Below, piece after piece: positions 11,330 through 23,229 of a stretch of 64,000 nt of DNA (position 1 is its first letter; every line of letters starts with the position of its first letter). The notes under the pieces are model-generated. The model ran no database searches. It saw only the letters and a program-made list of their open reading frames with translations, and was not told the DNA's origin. Source of the DNA: Vitis vinifera (taxonomy: Eukaryota; Streptophyta; Magnoliopsida; Vitales; Vitaceae); contig NC_081806.1 of assembly GCF_030704535.1 (NCBI RefSeq), positions 4,413,001 through 4,477,000 on the forward strand, in the 5' to 3' direction. The position numbers and the translations under genes were made by a program.

Positions 11330-11790
11330 TACATCATGATTGGCTCTTTCAGCTGTGGGCTGGTTTTCCCTTTAGAGGAATTTCTTGGATTATACCAAGT
11401 TCAGTTAGAGAGGTATTGAAAGGAACTTGTTTCTGCACTCAATGAAAGAAGGTTCTTGACGCTGATTCTGTTAGGTTTGGTCTGGACTGTTTGGGAAAAG
11501 CACAATAACAGGATTTTTTATGGATGGAACATACCAGTCTGGCTGTAAACAGTGGTTTTCTCAAGGAACTAGTTTGAGTAGTCTAATGGTGGCATACTCT
11601 CTTCCTCTTCTTCCTTGGCTGGATTTTGTTGATAGATTATGCATGGGTTAGTTGTTGTAAGGGCTGGTTTTAGTTGATTTTCCTTTCTCTAGGCATGGTT
11701 CATATACTTCGTGTACATGCTTGCCCCTTTTTTTGTTCAGTGCCTCTATTAAATATTAATACAATTCTATTTTGCCTACCAAAAAAAAAG
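11330..11790 (+). mobile_element. 5'-truncated LINE, 3' end, sense
   Basis: The translation near 11473-11520 gives VWTVWEKHNNRIFYG, the typical C-terminal 'W-x-x-W-x-x-R/H-N-N-R-x-F' stretch that follows the reverse transcriptase of plant L1-type LINEs. A 3'UTR with TGTACATGCTTGCCCC follows, then an end reading TTTTGCCTACC plus poly-A at about 11770-11785. Several stops and frameshifts are present, so the copy is dead. The 5' break is placed approximately. Confidence 0.75.
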
Positions 11791-12578
11791 GAAAATAAAT
11801 CCCTATTGTGACTCAACCCAGATAACGAAAAGTTGATGGAAACAGTCATGGGTATTTCCTTCATGAAAAGGACATTGTACTCGTCAAATGGATCTTCATA
11901 GTTTGGGTTGTGTCTTCTTTAACAATATGGAAACACTCCTATCTTCATAATGTAAGGCTATACCACATCCTAAAAGCAGCTGGTTTACTGGTTTCAACAT
12001 AGAATTCATGATAACTTGCCCACATTGAACCATCATCTCCACTGCAGTAACTTTCACAGATAAATAATGGATTTTCACATAGTTTAGGCTTCATAAAATC
12101 AGGAATGTGTAATCAGATTGTCATGTACTCTTGACCCTTAACTGTCCACTCACTAAGGAGCTAACACCTACCATTAATTGCCTATCAAATAAATAAAATA
12201 GAGTAATTAAAATAAACCACTGCAGTCAAAAGTAGAACTGACCGGGTGATAGTAAAGATAACTTAAAGACCATTATTGTTTGGGGCATTGTACCTGAAAA
12301 TTTATTTGATCAGACCCAATAAATTAGAATACAAGATCCCAGTATAATAATGGTGAAAGTGGCCTGGCAATGGAAAATTCATGTAAAACCTTACTTTGAG
12401 AAAAAAAAAAATTCTATAAGTCTTCAATGGCCGATAAAATTCCTAGCAATCACAATAATAAACTCATGCATCAATTCCTCACTAAACAACTTATTATACA
12501 AGGACATAAATGAACTTCGGAGACTTTCTGGGTTGCTCAATAGTTATCAGCCAATTTGTTGGCAATAAAACAAAAACA
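11791..12578. other. spacer and probable CLPR2 3'UTR
   Basis: No additional gene recognised. The part next to 12579 is expected to hold the CLPR2 3'UTR on the minus strand, but no clear polyadenylation element was singled out. Confidence 0.45.
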
Positions 12579-15500
12579 CTAACCGAGACCAGTTCCAGCA
12601 TCTTTGCGTGGTGCATCAGCTTTAACTCGGGGTGGCCTTAATATACGATCAATGAGCCCATATTCAAGAGCCTCCTGGGCATTGAAGCGTTTCATCCGCC
12701 TTAAATCCTTGTTAATCTGCACATAGAATATATTTTCATGTCGATCATACTCTTTTCATAAGTAATGGCTAACTTGAGTAATCAAGGTTAGCATGATCAT
12801 TAAACCAATGTTGTGCAAAAGTAACATCATTTGAAAGGCAAGCTACACCTTATCGATGGGCTGGCCCGTCTTATTGGCCAACTCTGAAAAAAGGTAATCT
12901 CTGATTCTAAGAAGCTCATTTGCTTCATTACGAATGTCATCAGCCTGTAAAAAAAAAATTACTATGTTCATCATAATGAACAAGGAAAAGAAAAAACAGT
13001 AATCTTGAAAAATACCAAAAACAGAGCTTTTTAATAACAATAATCGTTTGGTGCACAATCATACCTGACCACGAGCAGCTCCAGCTGGTGATTGTAGTGC
13101 AATCCTTGAAAGAGGCATTGCCAAGCGATTACCCTTAATAAAGCAAAAAAAAATATTGGATAAGAAAAAATCAGGGAGAACTTCAGAATTCAGCCATTTT
13201 TAATTAAAAAATCAATGTACACAGATACCAGCAAGCTATGTATAATATAGAACATAAGACCTGTCTATCAATGCAGTACCGTTACTGCTATCCAGAAAAA
13301 GACCAATCCTTTTGGATGCTAAAATAATATACTATCAGACCCTAAAGGATCTTTACAGAATAGATAGTAACTGGCAATGTGATGTCCATAACAGAGAGAA
13401 TTAGTTGAATCTCTGATGGTCGCTACAATCCCTTCGCCGCATGCTGCATGAATTCTGGTATTCTAGCAATATTTAACTCACAGCATAATGGATAGATTCT
13501 GAAGAAGGATATTACCTTTTCTCCAGCTGCTAGAAGAAAGGTAGCTAGGTTATATGCAAAACCCAAACAATTGGTGCCAACAGGACTTTTCAAGCTTTGC
13601 ATGGTATCATATATAGCCAAGCTTGGAGTAAGCTGCAAAACAAGCAAGTTTCTAGCAGAAAAATACCAAAACAATAACAAGACTTTTACAAGGTAGAAAA
13701 ATGTGATCATAAAAAGCCTGATAGATGATAAAGAACTCACATCTCCACCAGGACTGTTAATATAAAAAAACATCCTTTTGGAAGATTCAATGCTGTCAAG
13801 GTACAACATCGTGGCTAATAGTTGGTTGCTAAATTCTTCATCTATATGTTGTCCAATGTAGATAACTCGTTCCCGGTACTGCAGCCCAATACATCCAAAG
13901 TTATAGAAATATAACAGTATAAGCGGGTCAGATAGGCAACCATTAGGAAACTTGACTCCCACAAGCAGATAAAAATCTAGGGCAGATACAGGGGGATAAA
14001 CCGTTCAAAGAGGCTTACAAAAGAGACTCCAAGCAAATATATAGAGAGAGTATGCATGAGTTATTAAAGCACAACGATTTAACCAGCAGCATTCTTTTGT
14101 ATATTTAGGCAGCTGCATGTCCACAGGGGTAAATAAACGAATCATATGGTCAGAAATATCTAATCAATTCAGCGACCAGGAGAATCTTTGATAAAAGAGA
14201 GATAGACCAACCCCTGATGTGCACCATGTGTATGTAAATAAACAGTGTATGTAGTGTTTCATGCTGATAGCTTGATAAAATAGTAGCCTGTTCGTTTATT
14301 ATAAAAAATTTCCCAACTTACCAGGGCATTCCACAAATCAACCCATTGCCAAGTTCCCTCACCAGGAGTTCTATAGGGCACTCTTGGGGTCCCTATAGGC
14401 ATCATTCGAACACGTGCTCGTGTCGATTTACTGTCACTAGTCCTGCAAACAGAGAGAAAATGTTACATTGAAAGTGGTGATGTAAAAAATGTGGTCTGTA
14501 GCCAATGAGGCTAAGCAAGAATTTTTTAGTCATTAAGATATTAATGCAGACCAGCAAGCACACCCAATGGAAGACCCTTCATCAACCAAAAACTAGGTTT
14601 GAAGGTTCCAAATATTGCAGTTCAAATACAAGTTATGGAAACTGTCTCAATGAAATACAAAGTACAGTGCTTCATTTTATCATGCAAACTTACAAAAACT
14701 TACAAGTGGTTTTTCCAGACTTCCAACCAATACTAGCAAAACATCTATATCGTAACACCAAGTAACCATAAAACACAACTATGCAAGACAAGTTATGACA
14801 AGAAGAAGAAAGACAACTAACATATAAAAGGACAGTAGAAAAATAGCCAATTTTGAGATGGCAAGACAACCATATTTTGAACAAATTAATCTTTCTTCGA
14901 AATTGCACTATATATATAAATTCAATATTTTGGTTCTAGCCTACATTAGCACCCATGTCTCTGTAGGATCTCTTGAAAATAATCAATCAAGTGTTCTTCT
15001 AAAATAATCCTCAGATATTAAGCAAAACAATTTCCCAGGTTAAATTTTTATTACTACAAACCATACTTGCAATTCAATTTTTCTAAGAACTATAAATTCC
15101 CCTTGTGTCTTTCAATGCAACCTCGTTTCTGTTTAAAATCTTTTGCACAAATACACAAGAGATAAACCCAATACCCATTACCTAATTTCAAAACTATAGA
15201 ATGTAGAAATAAAACCAGCAAGGGATTACCTGGATTGGACGCTCTTATGAACTTTGTTGAAGAATTCAACTGTCAAGTTCGGCTTTCCAGTACCAAACGT
15301 ACCTTTCCCAATAATTAAACAAATACATAACAAAATGTTAAAACGAGAAAAAAAATCCAAAGAAATACCAGGCGGAAAAGAAGAGAAGAAATCAAGAAAC
15401 AATTCATGAATGAGAAAGGGAAAGAAGCAAACTTGCAGATTGAAGCTTCAATCCTGAAAAGAGCTTGGTCGCGCAACTGCCAAAGAAAAAAGAGAAGGGA

Positions 15501-15639
15501 AGCAAATTAAATAACAATTTCAAATTTTTATGAAACAGAAAGAGAGTGTGAGTGAAAACCTAAGAGGCGGCTGAGAGACTCTGGTTCGGGAGTGTAGAGA
15601 TGAAGAAGAAGAGGGCGTGGAGTGAAGATGCACTGCCAT
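12579..15639 (-). CDS. CLPR2: ATP-dependent Clp protease proteolytic-core subunit ClpR2, chloroplastic (inactive ClpP-like)
   Basis: Nine coding exons on the minus strand: 15560-15639, 15433-15476, 15230-15302, 14322-14442, 13741-13878, 13516-13632, 13065-13133, 12849-12944 and 12579-12716 (stop TAG 12579-12581). All junctions are GT-AG and in frame, giving 291 residues. The N-terminal ~60 residues are Ser/Thr-rich, as in a plastid transit peptide. The ClpP fold follows, with GTPRVPYRTPGEGTWQWVD, YINSPGGDLTPSLAIYDTM, PLSRIALQSPAGAARGQADD and FNAQEALEYGLIDRILRPP. Aligned by eye to E. coli ClpP, the catalytic Ser97, His122 and Asp171 are Asn180, Gln205 and Met254. All three are lost, which defines ClpR. 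ClpR2 sits in the R-ring of the plastid ClpPR core, where it is structural and essential in Arabidopsis (At1g12410). TFB5 and cornichon follow on the same strand. Confidence 0.96.
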
Positions 15640-15839
15640 TTTGGCGAGAGAGAAGGAACCCAAAGCGAAATAAGGAGAGAGGAAGAGGTGGATGGATAGA
15701 GGGAACCCATACTTTAAGTGGACTGGGAACCGGATCTACTATGACCCGACGACGACCGACTCACCTTATTTGGTCTTCCCAAGGATCTGATTCATGCCCT
15801 TTTTTTCTTTTTCCCTTTTCTTACTTCATTTTTAATGGG

Positions 15840-16136
15840 ATATTAATGAAATAATATTTTTAAATATTATATTCAATTAGATATCTTATAAATATGATTT
15901 ATAAAAAAATAAAACATAAATATAAAAAATGTTATACTTTAATATTTAATATTTATTTAAAATATAAATTATATTATATCCCGATACTTTATTAAATATT
16001 TCACATATTTAGTAGTATTTTAAAATAATTTTATAATTTATAATTTAATAACTAATTTTTATTAATAACATTTATAATTAAAATATTTAAAGTTTATAAA
16101 TAAAAATATTATATTAAATCAAGAATATTTGTATAT
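15840..16136. other. AT-rich spacer upstream of CLPR2
   Basis: Extremely AT-rich sequence between the CLPR2 5' region and the solo LTR. Nothing else recognised. Confidence 0.6.
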
Positions 16137-16141
16137 ATTAC

Positions 16142-18448
16142 TGTAGACCCCTATTTAGGCATGGGTCACTTTTTCTCTATTTATTTTCACATATCACATT
16201 TTTTAGCCAAGTGCCACTATCCCAATGGGCCACGTGTCACATCTTTAGTGGCCATAATGAATCAACCTCGCTTTTTGAAGCTGCAGTAGGACTTTGACAC
16301 GTGGAGGAACTTCCTGGAAGGGAGTCCAGCAGGTCGTCAAGGAAAACGGATGAGAGAGAAGGAAAGTGGCTGCAAAAGGAGTGTTGCAGGAAAGGTGGCT
16401 GCGGTAGAAATCGTTGAAAAGGCAAATCCGAAAAAATGGGGAGGAGACAGATTGGAGAAAAAGAGAGGATAACCAGAGACTCGGGGACTCGTTTTTCAGG
16501 GGCAGCAAACTATGAGAGGGAGAGCTTTTTGGTTGTTAGAGAGGAGTTTAGCTTGAGAAGACGAAAGGAAAGAAAGAAATAAGAAAAAGAAAAGAGAGGG
16601 GCCGCATGGGAGATTTTTGGAGAACCTGTAGAGAGAGTGAGGTGCTTCCATGGTCGTTTGAGAAGGACTTTTGAGCAGAGCACCCACGAAATATGAAACA
16701 GTGAGTTGGAAGCCTCAAATATTCAGCAGAGAAAGGGATTTCTAGGTACGTTTATCAATCCTCTATATCTTTTATTGACATTTGAATACTCATTGATCTG
16801 TTTGGGGTGGATAATGAAGGTCACCAGTTTGTTTGTTGATATGTACGCCTGTATTTGTGTAGATTTGTCCATCTTTTAATTTGATATGCTTCTGTGGTGG
16901 TTATGAAATGCTTGAGAATCATGAGGGTGGTTGCATTTGATACGGTTTTACCCACCTGCTCAGAAGATTCATGGATGATTCATGAAGTGGACTTTCTGAG
17001 ATTTTCCTTTATTTATTCATCTTCTTTCACGCTCTATTTCTCTACTTCCCTTGTTTCTTGATATTCATCCATGGTACGCACCCATTTTCTCATCCCTGCT
17101 CGAAAGAGATCCTAGAAAATCTGGAGTAGTTGTCATGGCAGCAAAGCTCACCTCATCAGCATCCCCACACCCATCTTCCTCTCGTTCATTCTCCATCCCA
17201 CTCCCTCGCTTACATGGAGTCTCACGGGTGCATGTCATCCTTCACTCCTTCACATACCTATTAAAACCATTCACCCAAGCCCCCATATCCATACAGCCCA
17301 TACCTATCCTTCATGCTACTCATAACCACATTCATTCCACCCGGACATATCGCATCCGGAATTCCTCCGTCGTCATTCCACCCGGACGTCCATCGCATCT
17401 GGAATTCCTCTCGCCGCCATTCCACCCGGACGTCTCCCACATCCGAAAATTCTCCTCCGCCAACATTCCATCCGGACATATCGCATCCCAAATTCCTCCG
17501 CCAACATTCCATCCGAACGTCCCCCTGCATCAGGACATATCGCATCCGGAATTCCTTCGCCGCCATTCCATCCGGACGTCCCCCGCATCCGGAATTCTTC
17601 TCCTCCGACGTTCCACCTTCCCCGAATATCTCACATCCGGAATCCCATTTTGTAATTCTTTTAAATCCTGGTGTTCAAATAGTCCTACTTGCCTCATACT
17701 TCATCCTTAGAGTTTCTTTAAATTCCAAAATCACATTTTTAATAAAGCTTTGCTGCTGCTTTCATTTTTGGCAAACAATTTTCATACTTCCTCGGTTTTG
17801 AAATAAACAAGGAATCAAGTTCCGTAATTTCGAACAATGGAGTTATCGTAATTGATTCAGGCAAGATAAAACGGGCTTTGGTGGGGGCCCCATATACTTG
17901 ACTTCGTGACTGATTGATTGTTCGACTGATTTATTTGTCATGCATGATTGGTTTACTCTATTCCTTGATATGCGCTTAATTACATCTGTTCACTAACCAT
18001 GTTTCATGATAGCACTTTGTCGTTTGCGACTAAGGTATGCATTCTCTCTTACTCTGTCCATTCCTTATGCATGCTTTGATTCTCATATGTGCATGATATT
18101 TCCGGGTATTCATTGATCTCCTAATTAATTGTCATGATTGCTTCATTTTATTAGTAGAGACCCATTTTAGGGACTTAGAGGGGTGCTACGGTCTTTACCG
18201 TACCTTCCCGATAAGTAACCTAACCCTCGAACCCAATCTGATTTTTCGTAGACCAACCTTTTCCAAAACAAGGAGTCACACTTAGGGTTTTTCTTTCTTA
18301 TTCTGTTTACCCTTTAAAAATAAAACAAAAATAAGTGGCAACTCCAATTCAGATTTTTTAATAAATAAAAATCATTTCTTTTAAATGAAAATCGAGTTCG
18401 TCATCGAGTGAGAAACGCATTGAAATAGATCGAAATGCGAGGGCCACA
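16142..18448 (+). mobile_element. solo LTR (2,307 bp) with 5-bp target-site duplication
   Basis: The element begins TGTAGACCCC and ends GGGCCACA (TG…CA). It is flanked by identical ATTAC at 16137-16141 and 18449-18453. The last ~300 bp (…ACTCCAATTCAGATT…, …GAGTGAGAAACGCATTG…CGAAATGCGAGGGCCACA) resemble 3' termini of long-LTR plant Gypsy elements. No second LTR, primer-binding site, polypurine tract or gag-pol lies alongside. The simplest reading is an unequal-recombination solo LTR. Gypsy (Tat/Ogre-like) assignment is inference from termini and length. Confidence 0.85.
17332..17646. repeat. GC-rich minisatellite inside the solo LTR
   Basis: About seven degenerate units of 40-60 bp, each starting CATTCCACCCGGAC or CATTCCATCCGGAC and carrying GCATCCGGAATTC followed by TCCTCCGCC-type sequence. 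They keep long open frames on both strands (for example 17051-17710), but the frames are a by-product of the repeat and are not treated as genes. Confidence 0.8.
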
Positions 18449-18453
18449 ATTAC

Positions 18454-19183
18454 ATAACATACATATAAGTATTATTTTATAGCATCTTTTATACATATTA
18501 TTTTTAGTTTTTCTTTTACCTATAAATTCATCCTTTTTAAATCAAATTATTTGTTTTACAAAATAAAAAATATAAAAGATTTTAGAAAAATGCAGAAAAT
18601 TAACAAGAACCATAAATTTATGATGTATAAAATTTATATATTTACAATATAAAGAGAGATAATAATAATAAATAAATAAAAAAGATAATATCACTTATTT
18701 TATTTCATTATCAATTTTATATTATCATATCTTTTAGAAGTGTTTGATAAAACTTTATACTTATTAGTTAATAACTATTTTAAATTAAATTATTGATTTA
18801 AAATATATTACTTAATTTTATTTTAAATATTAAAATTATTTAATAAAATTAACTTAAAATTTATTCCAAATCTTCAAATTTTCATTACAAATTTTAGATC
18901 GCATTACTTTATGAAACTTGGAGTCCCAAAAACAATCCTTAAAAAGCGAAATTGAAATCCTGGCTTTTGAAGTTTGTTTATACGATTTTCCTTTTATAAA
19001 TATGAGAAGAGACCTAAGATCATTCAGGAAACATAGAATGATAGAGAAACTGCAATTTAGATATCGTATAGATGGGAGAGGAGTCATCACTAAATGAGAG
19101 GTAAGTATGGAGCTTATGTTGGCCGCCCCTCAGTTCTTAGGAGGTAATGAAAAACAGACTCCGCTCCTGTATTGACATCTCAA
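18454..19183. other. AT-rich spacer and probable TFB5 3'UTR
   Basis: Low-complexity AT-rich sequence to about 18850. No separate gene recognised. The stretch immediately before 19184 likely holds the TFB5 3'UTR. Confidence 0.5.
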
Positions 19184-20025
19184 TCAAGCAGGCTTCTCAT
19201 AAGAATTCTGTTCTCTAAACTCGGAAATGGCACTTCGTATCATTTCAGCCACATGAGGTTGCACAAACAGATGAGTGCTATCCAGGACGTGTATTATAAA
19301 TTTCTGTGATGCCGGCATTGAAGCATTCATGTTGATGATGAATTGTGCCATGGGTATGTCACTGCAATGGAGATATGAGCAAATTATTCAAGCAAGAAAG
19401 TGGGGTTGGGGAAGAACACACAAAGACATTCCACAGGCATAATAAAAATGGAAATCCATGTACTTAACATAATATGCATATGTTTTTGGATTAACAAACA
19501 ATGAATTCCTACCACAACAAGAGCAAAAGAAAATAACAATAATATCAACAAGGAAATCACAAAGCAACTGACAGATGACTAGCTATTTGTATATTTCTAT
19601 CATTTCAGTTAGGTTAATGCTCTTGGGGTTATCTAGGATGTTGTTCAAGAACTAACCCATTTTTTTTTTAATATGGAGACATTATTTTGATGACTTCAAC
19701 CTCCACCTAAACCAACAGATGTAATATTAAAACAAAAAAGAGAGAAAAAAAATCCAATAGCAACTCCCCAAACTTCAAACATTTTTTAATGATACCAATA
19801 ACTGTAATTGTCATATAGATCAGTGAAGTGTTATTGAGTTTTGATAGATGTCAAATTCCAGAAAATGAAGATTCAAATTGAAAAAAGGACATAACCATGA
19901 TTCACTGAAATCAAACACACACTATATGACTTCTGCACAAATATGGCAATGCTAAAGTTATTCAACAGAGAAAAAAAGTAATTTTTTTACCATGAAATGA
20001 ACAATCCTTTAGTGGCATTGACCAT
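19184..20025 (-). CDS. TFB5: TFIIH subunit TFB5 (TTD-A/GTF2H5 homologue)
   Basis: Two coding exons: 19991-20025 (ATG at 20023-20025) and 19184-19361 (stop TGA 19184-19186). They are joined through a split Cys codon (TG|T) at GT-AG sites and give 70 residues, the usual family length. The protein starts MVNATKGLFISCDIPMAQF and carries KFIIHVLDSTHLFVQPHV and IRSAISEFREQNSYEKP, all characteristic of plant Tfb5. Tfb5 binds the TFIIH p52 subunit and stimulates the XPB ATPase in nucleotide excision repair and transcription initiation. The gene was missed by simple ORF reading because the first coding exon is only 35 nt. It lies between CLPR2 and cornichon, matching the order At1g12410-12400-12390 as I remember it. 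Confidence 0.95.
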
Positions 20026-20053
20026 AATTTATCAGCAACCCTAAATGTTTGAA
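20026..20053 (-). other. TFB5: TFB5 5'UTR, part joined to the start codon
   Basis: Minus-strand reading gives a pyrimidine tract and GCAG acceptor at 20054-20057. It is followed by TTCAAACATTTAGGGTTGCT and then a short AT run to the ATG. The exon therefore probably starts at 20053. Confidence 0.6.
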
Positions 20054-23045
20054 CTGCAAAAAAAGCAAATACCAAAGGGTAAGAAGCACAATAATGTAAG
20101 CAGCATATATAAATCATCACTATCCAGAGTCAGCCAAAACCAAGTCAAAGAAATTCAGTTTTATATGCAACTGCAAAATGCTTAAAACACAAGGATCTTG
20201 GGTTATATGGCACTCAAAAGATTTAACTTCAGGCTCATTGTATGCAAAAATATAGCAAGGATGTTTTCAATGGCTAAATGGAAAAATGTAATCAATTTGC
20301 AGTAGAACAATCCGAAAGTGCTTTCTTGATATCTCCTTTCAAACAAAAACACAAATGTCCATGCCTGTAACTTCAACCGAATAAAGTTCTCCCACTCTCC
20401 TCTTTATCTCACCACAACCAGAAAATAAAACTTGCTTCTTTCAGGGAAACTTCAAACAATAGTTTCATCATGCCCTGGTATGGAAAATCATGGGAACAAG
20501 TCTTATTGAGGCTGTTTCACCCCATAGGATTGGTGGTGTGGGTGCCTATGTAGCTGTTCCTAAACCCTCAAGTCACAAATTAAGGATGTATTGGAACAGT
20601 ATGGTAACAAATAATTAGATGAGGTTTAGACCCTGCATACAGTGCTTAAGGGCTAAGCAGGAAAGCATGTGCCCGCTTCAAGAGATAGAAAACCTATCTC
20701 TGAGTATTACAGAAGAAAAAAGATTGTTTAAGAGCATAGGCATTAAGCATCACCCATAAGCAACAAAAGTACTAGACAGAAATATCATATAAGACAGCTC
20801 AAGTATTGAAAGAGCATAAGTGTTGCCCAATACAAATCTAGAATCAAGTGCACTTAGACATTCACGTATGCATATAGAAAATACAAGATAGCACATAATT
20901 AATCTATATCTATACCATATATAAAATTGCAGCAGAGTTTGTAGATTTTTTCTTCCCAAAGTAGGCCTATTATATCACTTATTTCCCCTCATATTTCACA
21001 TATTTATTATAACAAATTCACCTCAAAGATCAAAATAAATTCACCTTCTTATTATTTCTTGATTATGACTTATGAAATTAAATTCATTTTACTTAATTTG
21101 CACTTTAAAGTTCTTCATTTTCTATTTTTAAGATAAGAGTTTTTACTTTTACTCTTCCTATTCTTCCAAAGGCTTCCATTTTGGCAGCATGGCAGGTACA
21201 ATTTATGTTTCCATGGTAAAATTAGTGAACATTCATTTAAGCTAAATCTTTTTTTATATGAATTGTTAAACCCAAGTCTGCCCCATTAAATGGTTAAAAT
21301 GAAAGGATAAAGCATACAAAGCATGGAAATTCTATTGTAGATAAATTGGTCCAACTAAAAAAAAAAATATAACACCATCTATAAGTGATAAGCATAGTTG
21401 TGAAAAACTTATGATACACGATATGATATAATGATACAATACTTTTTTTTTTAATGGAAATTGATACATATCGCAATTTGTATCTTATTTTAAAGCATAT
21501 CTTATGATACATATATGATACACAATACGATACATGATATTACAATACAATGATACATACCTCCCTTAACTATTTTCTATCATTTTTAAGAAAAAAAAAA
21601 TTGTTAAAAAATTAGTATATTAATTAAAATGTGCTAAAAAATTTAAAATTGATCATAGAAAGGAGAAATAAGTAAAATAATTTTATATGAAAAGCTACAT
21701 TTTTGTTGTCAAATGCTATATTAGAAGTTGAGTAAGTTTATTTTTACAATGAATATTGAAAAATTTTCATTTGAATGGTTTGAATGTTGATGATGAAAAT
21801 GATAGTGATTAGTAAATAAAAATTTTTACTTAATATATAAGCTTTTTTTATCTTTTTTTTGGTGGAAAAGGAATGATGATGAACTTGAAAAGCTAAAACT
21901 CTGAAGATGAAACATAAAGGCATATATATATATATATCAATCAACAACACAATAGTGCATATGCCTAGTTAGAAATTGGAACTAAAAATTGAAGAACTTT
22001 ATTTTTATGGACTATGTGATAAATCTATATATTAAAGTCATATTTTGTTAATTTGAACTTGTCAAAGCTCTAATGTTCAATGTTTTCATATGACACGATA
22101 TTGTCAAAGGATAATATAAACTCATATAGGATTAATTGTAGAAGCTGCCTAAGAATATTCTCTTTTTCTAATAAGCTGAATGCATAAGAAATTGTGAAGA
22201 AAGATTGCCTTTGCAAGATCGTCCGCTTTACAAATAATGGATGTCCAACTTAGTGGCCTTCTTTGATTATTGTGATTTAAGAACCAGAACCTACTTTCAA
22301 ATTGGGCCAATTATATGTCATTGACGCCTTCTACAAATTCCTCTCTTTCTCTAGCTCCTTTCCAGAATTAATTAATTTGTTCTAATATTTCCTCGACAAC
22401 TGAGAAATTCTCCATGGTTATCCTATAATTAAAAAAGGCTTTAACATCATGATGAAAATGGTGCCCCAGTAATCATTTGGCATTTTCCGTCTGGTCCAAA
22501 ATGAAATCCTAGAACACAAATTTTTCAACAATACCATTGACAGGATAAAAGCATTCAAACTGGTTTCCAAGATAATAGAGCAATAAAACAATTAAAAGGA
22601 TGTTCTTGAGATCACATTGTTTTCTGATTTATAGAACATAAAAGGTTGATAGTAGTGTTTCTTTTCCAGGTGAATGGAAAACTGTTTTCAAAAACAGTTT
22701 CCAAACACGCCCAAAACTTCCCGCAATAGGATTCCCAATTTATAAAGCATCGAGAGTGAAATCCGACCCTGTGGTTTACCAAGAAAAACCACATTTCGAT
22801 CACATCATCTCCCTCGCTTTGTTGGCTGAAAAAAATCCAAAAAAAAAAAAAAAAACCTCTGATCAACTAAGCCACATATGAGATTTAGGTGAAGTACAAT
22901 CTTTCAGTACTCTCGAGCCCTGGATGGCGAAAAATTTACAATTCAAAATTTTCCCTCATCTTCTCATCGTTTCCTCAGCATCTAAACGGTTGTATCTAAC
23001 ATAGAAGTCGATTGATTGAATTGGGAATAGAGATTGGAACAGTAC
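20054..23045 (-). other. TFB5: probable 5'UTR intron of TFB5 (~3 kb)
   Basis: The donor is AAG|GTACTG at 23045-23046 (minus strand) and the acceptor GCAG is at 20054. No coding gene was recognised inside. It contains a repeat rich in GATAC words (21405-21560), a poly-T/A-rich stretch near 22840, and ordinary AT-rich sequence. The donor-acceptor pairing is inference from splice consensus and the CpG-richer proximal exon. Confidence 0.5.
21405..21560. repeat. GATAC-word repeat cluster
   Basis: Dense imperfect repetition of GATACA/GATACG/ATATGATA words in both orientations around a central T/A-rich piece. It forms a self-similar, fold-back-like sequence. No transposon ends or target duplication were identified. 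Confidence 0.5.
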
Positions 23046-23170
23046 CTTGCACTCAGAGACGGATGGAAAGGCAGCGTTTGGAGAAGAAATGATTGAATGA
23101 TTTTGGTCTAAACAGAGATCGGGCTTCTCCTACAGTCCAACTGCAAGCAAACCCTAAAGGCGTGCGCAAC
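23046..23170 (-). promoter_or_regulatory. TFB5: probable TFB5 first (non-coding) exon and promoter with telo-box
   Basis: On the minus strand a GC-richer stretch carries an AAACCCTAA telo-box (23149-23157 on +, TTAGGGTTT on the gene strand) and ends at the GT donor at 23045. Telo-boxes are common near plant housekeeping gene starts. The transcription start itself was not identified. Confidence 0.45.
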
Positions 23171-23229
23171 CTGAGTTCAGTCAGGTGAGGCGATAGTTTC
23201 CTGAGCCTCGGCTGCCCAATGTTTGAACC

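Noticed and set aside
17051-17801. Long overlapping open frames (219 and 162 codons on +, about 100 on -)
   Set aside because: They track the CCGGAC minisatellite within the solo LTR; no family resemblance and low-complexity Pro/Ser/His composition.
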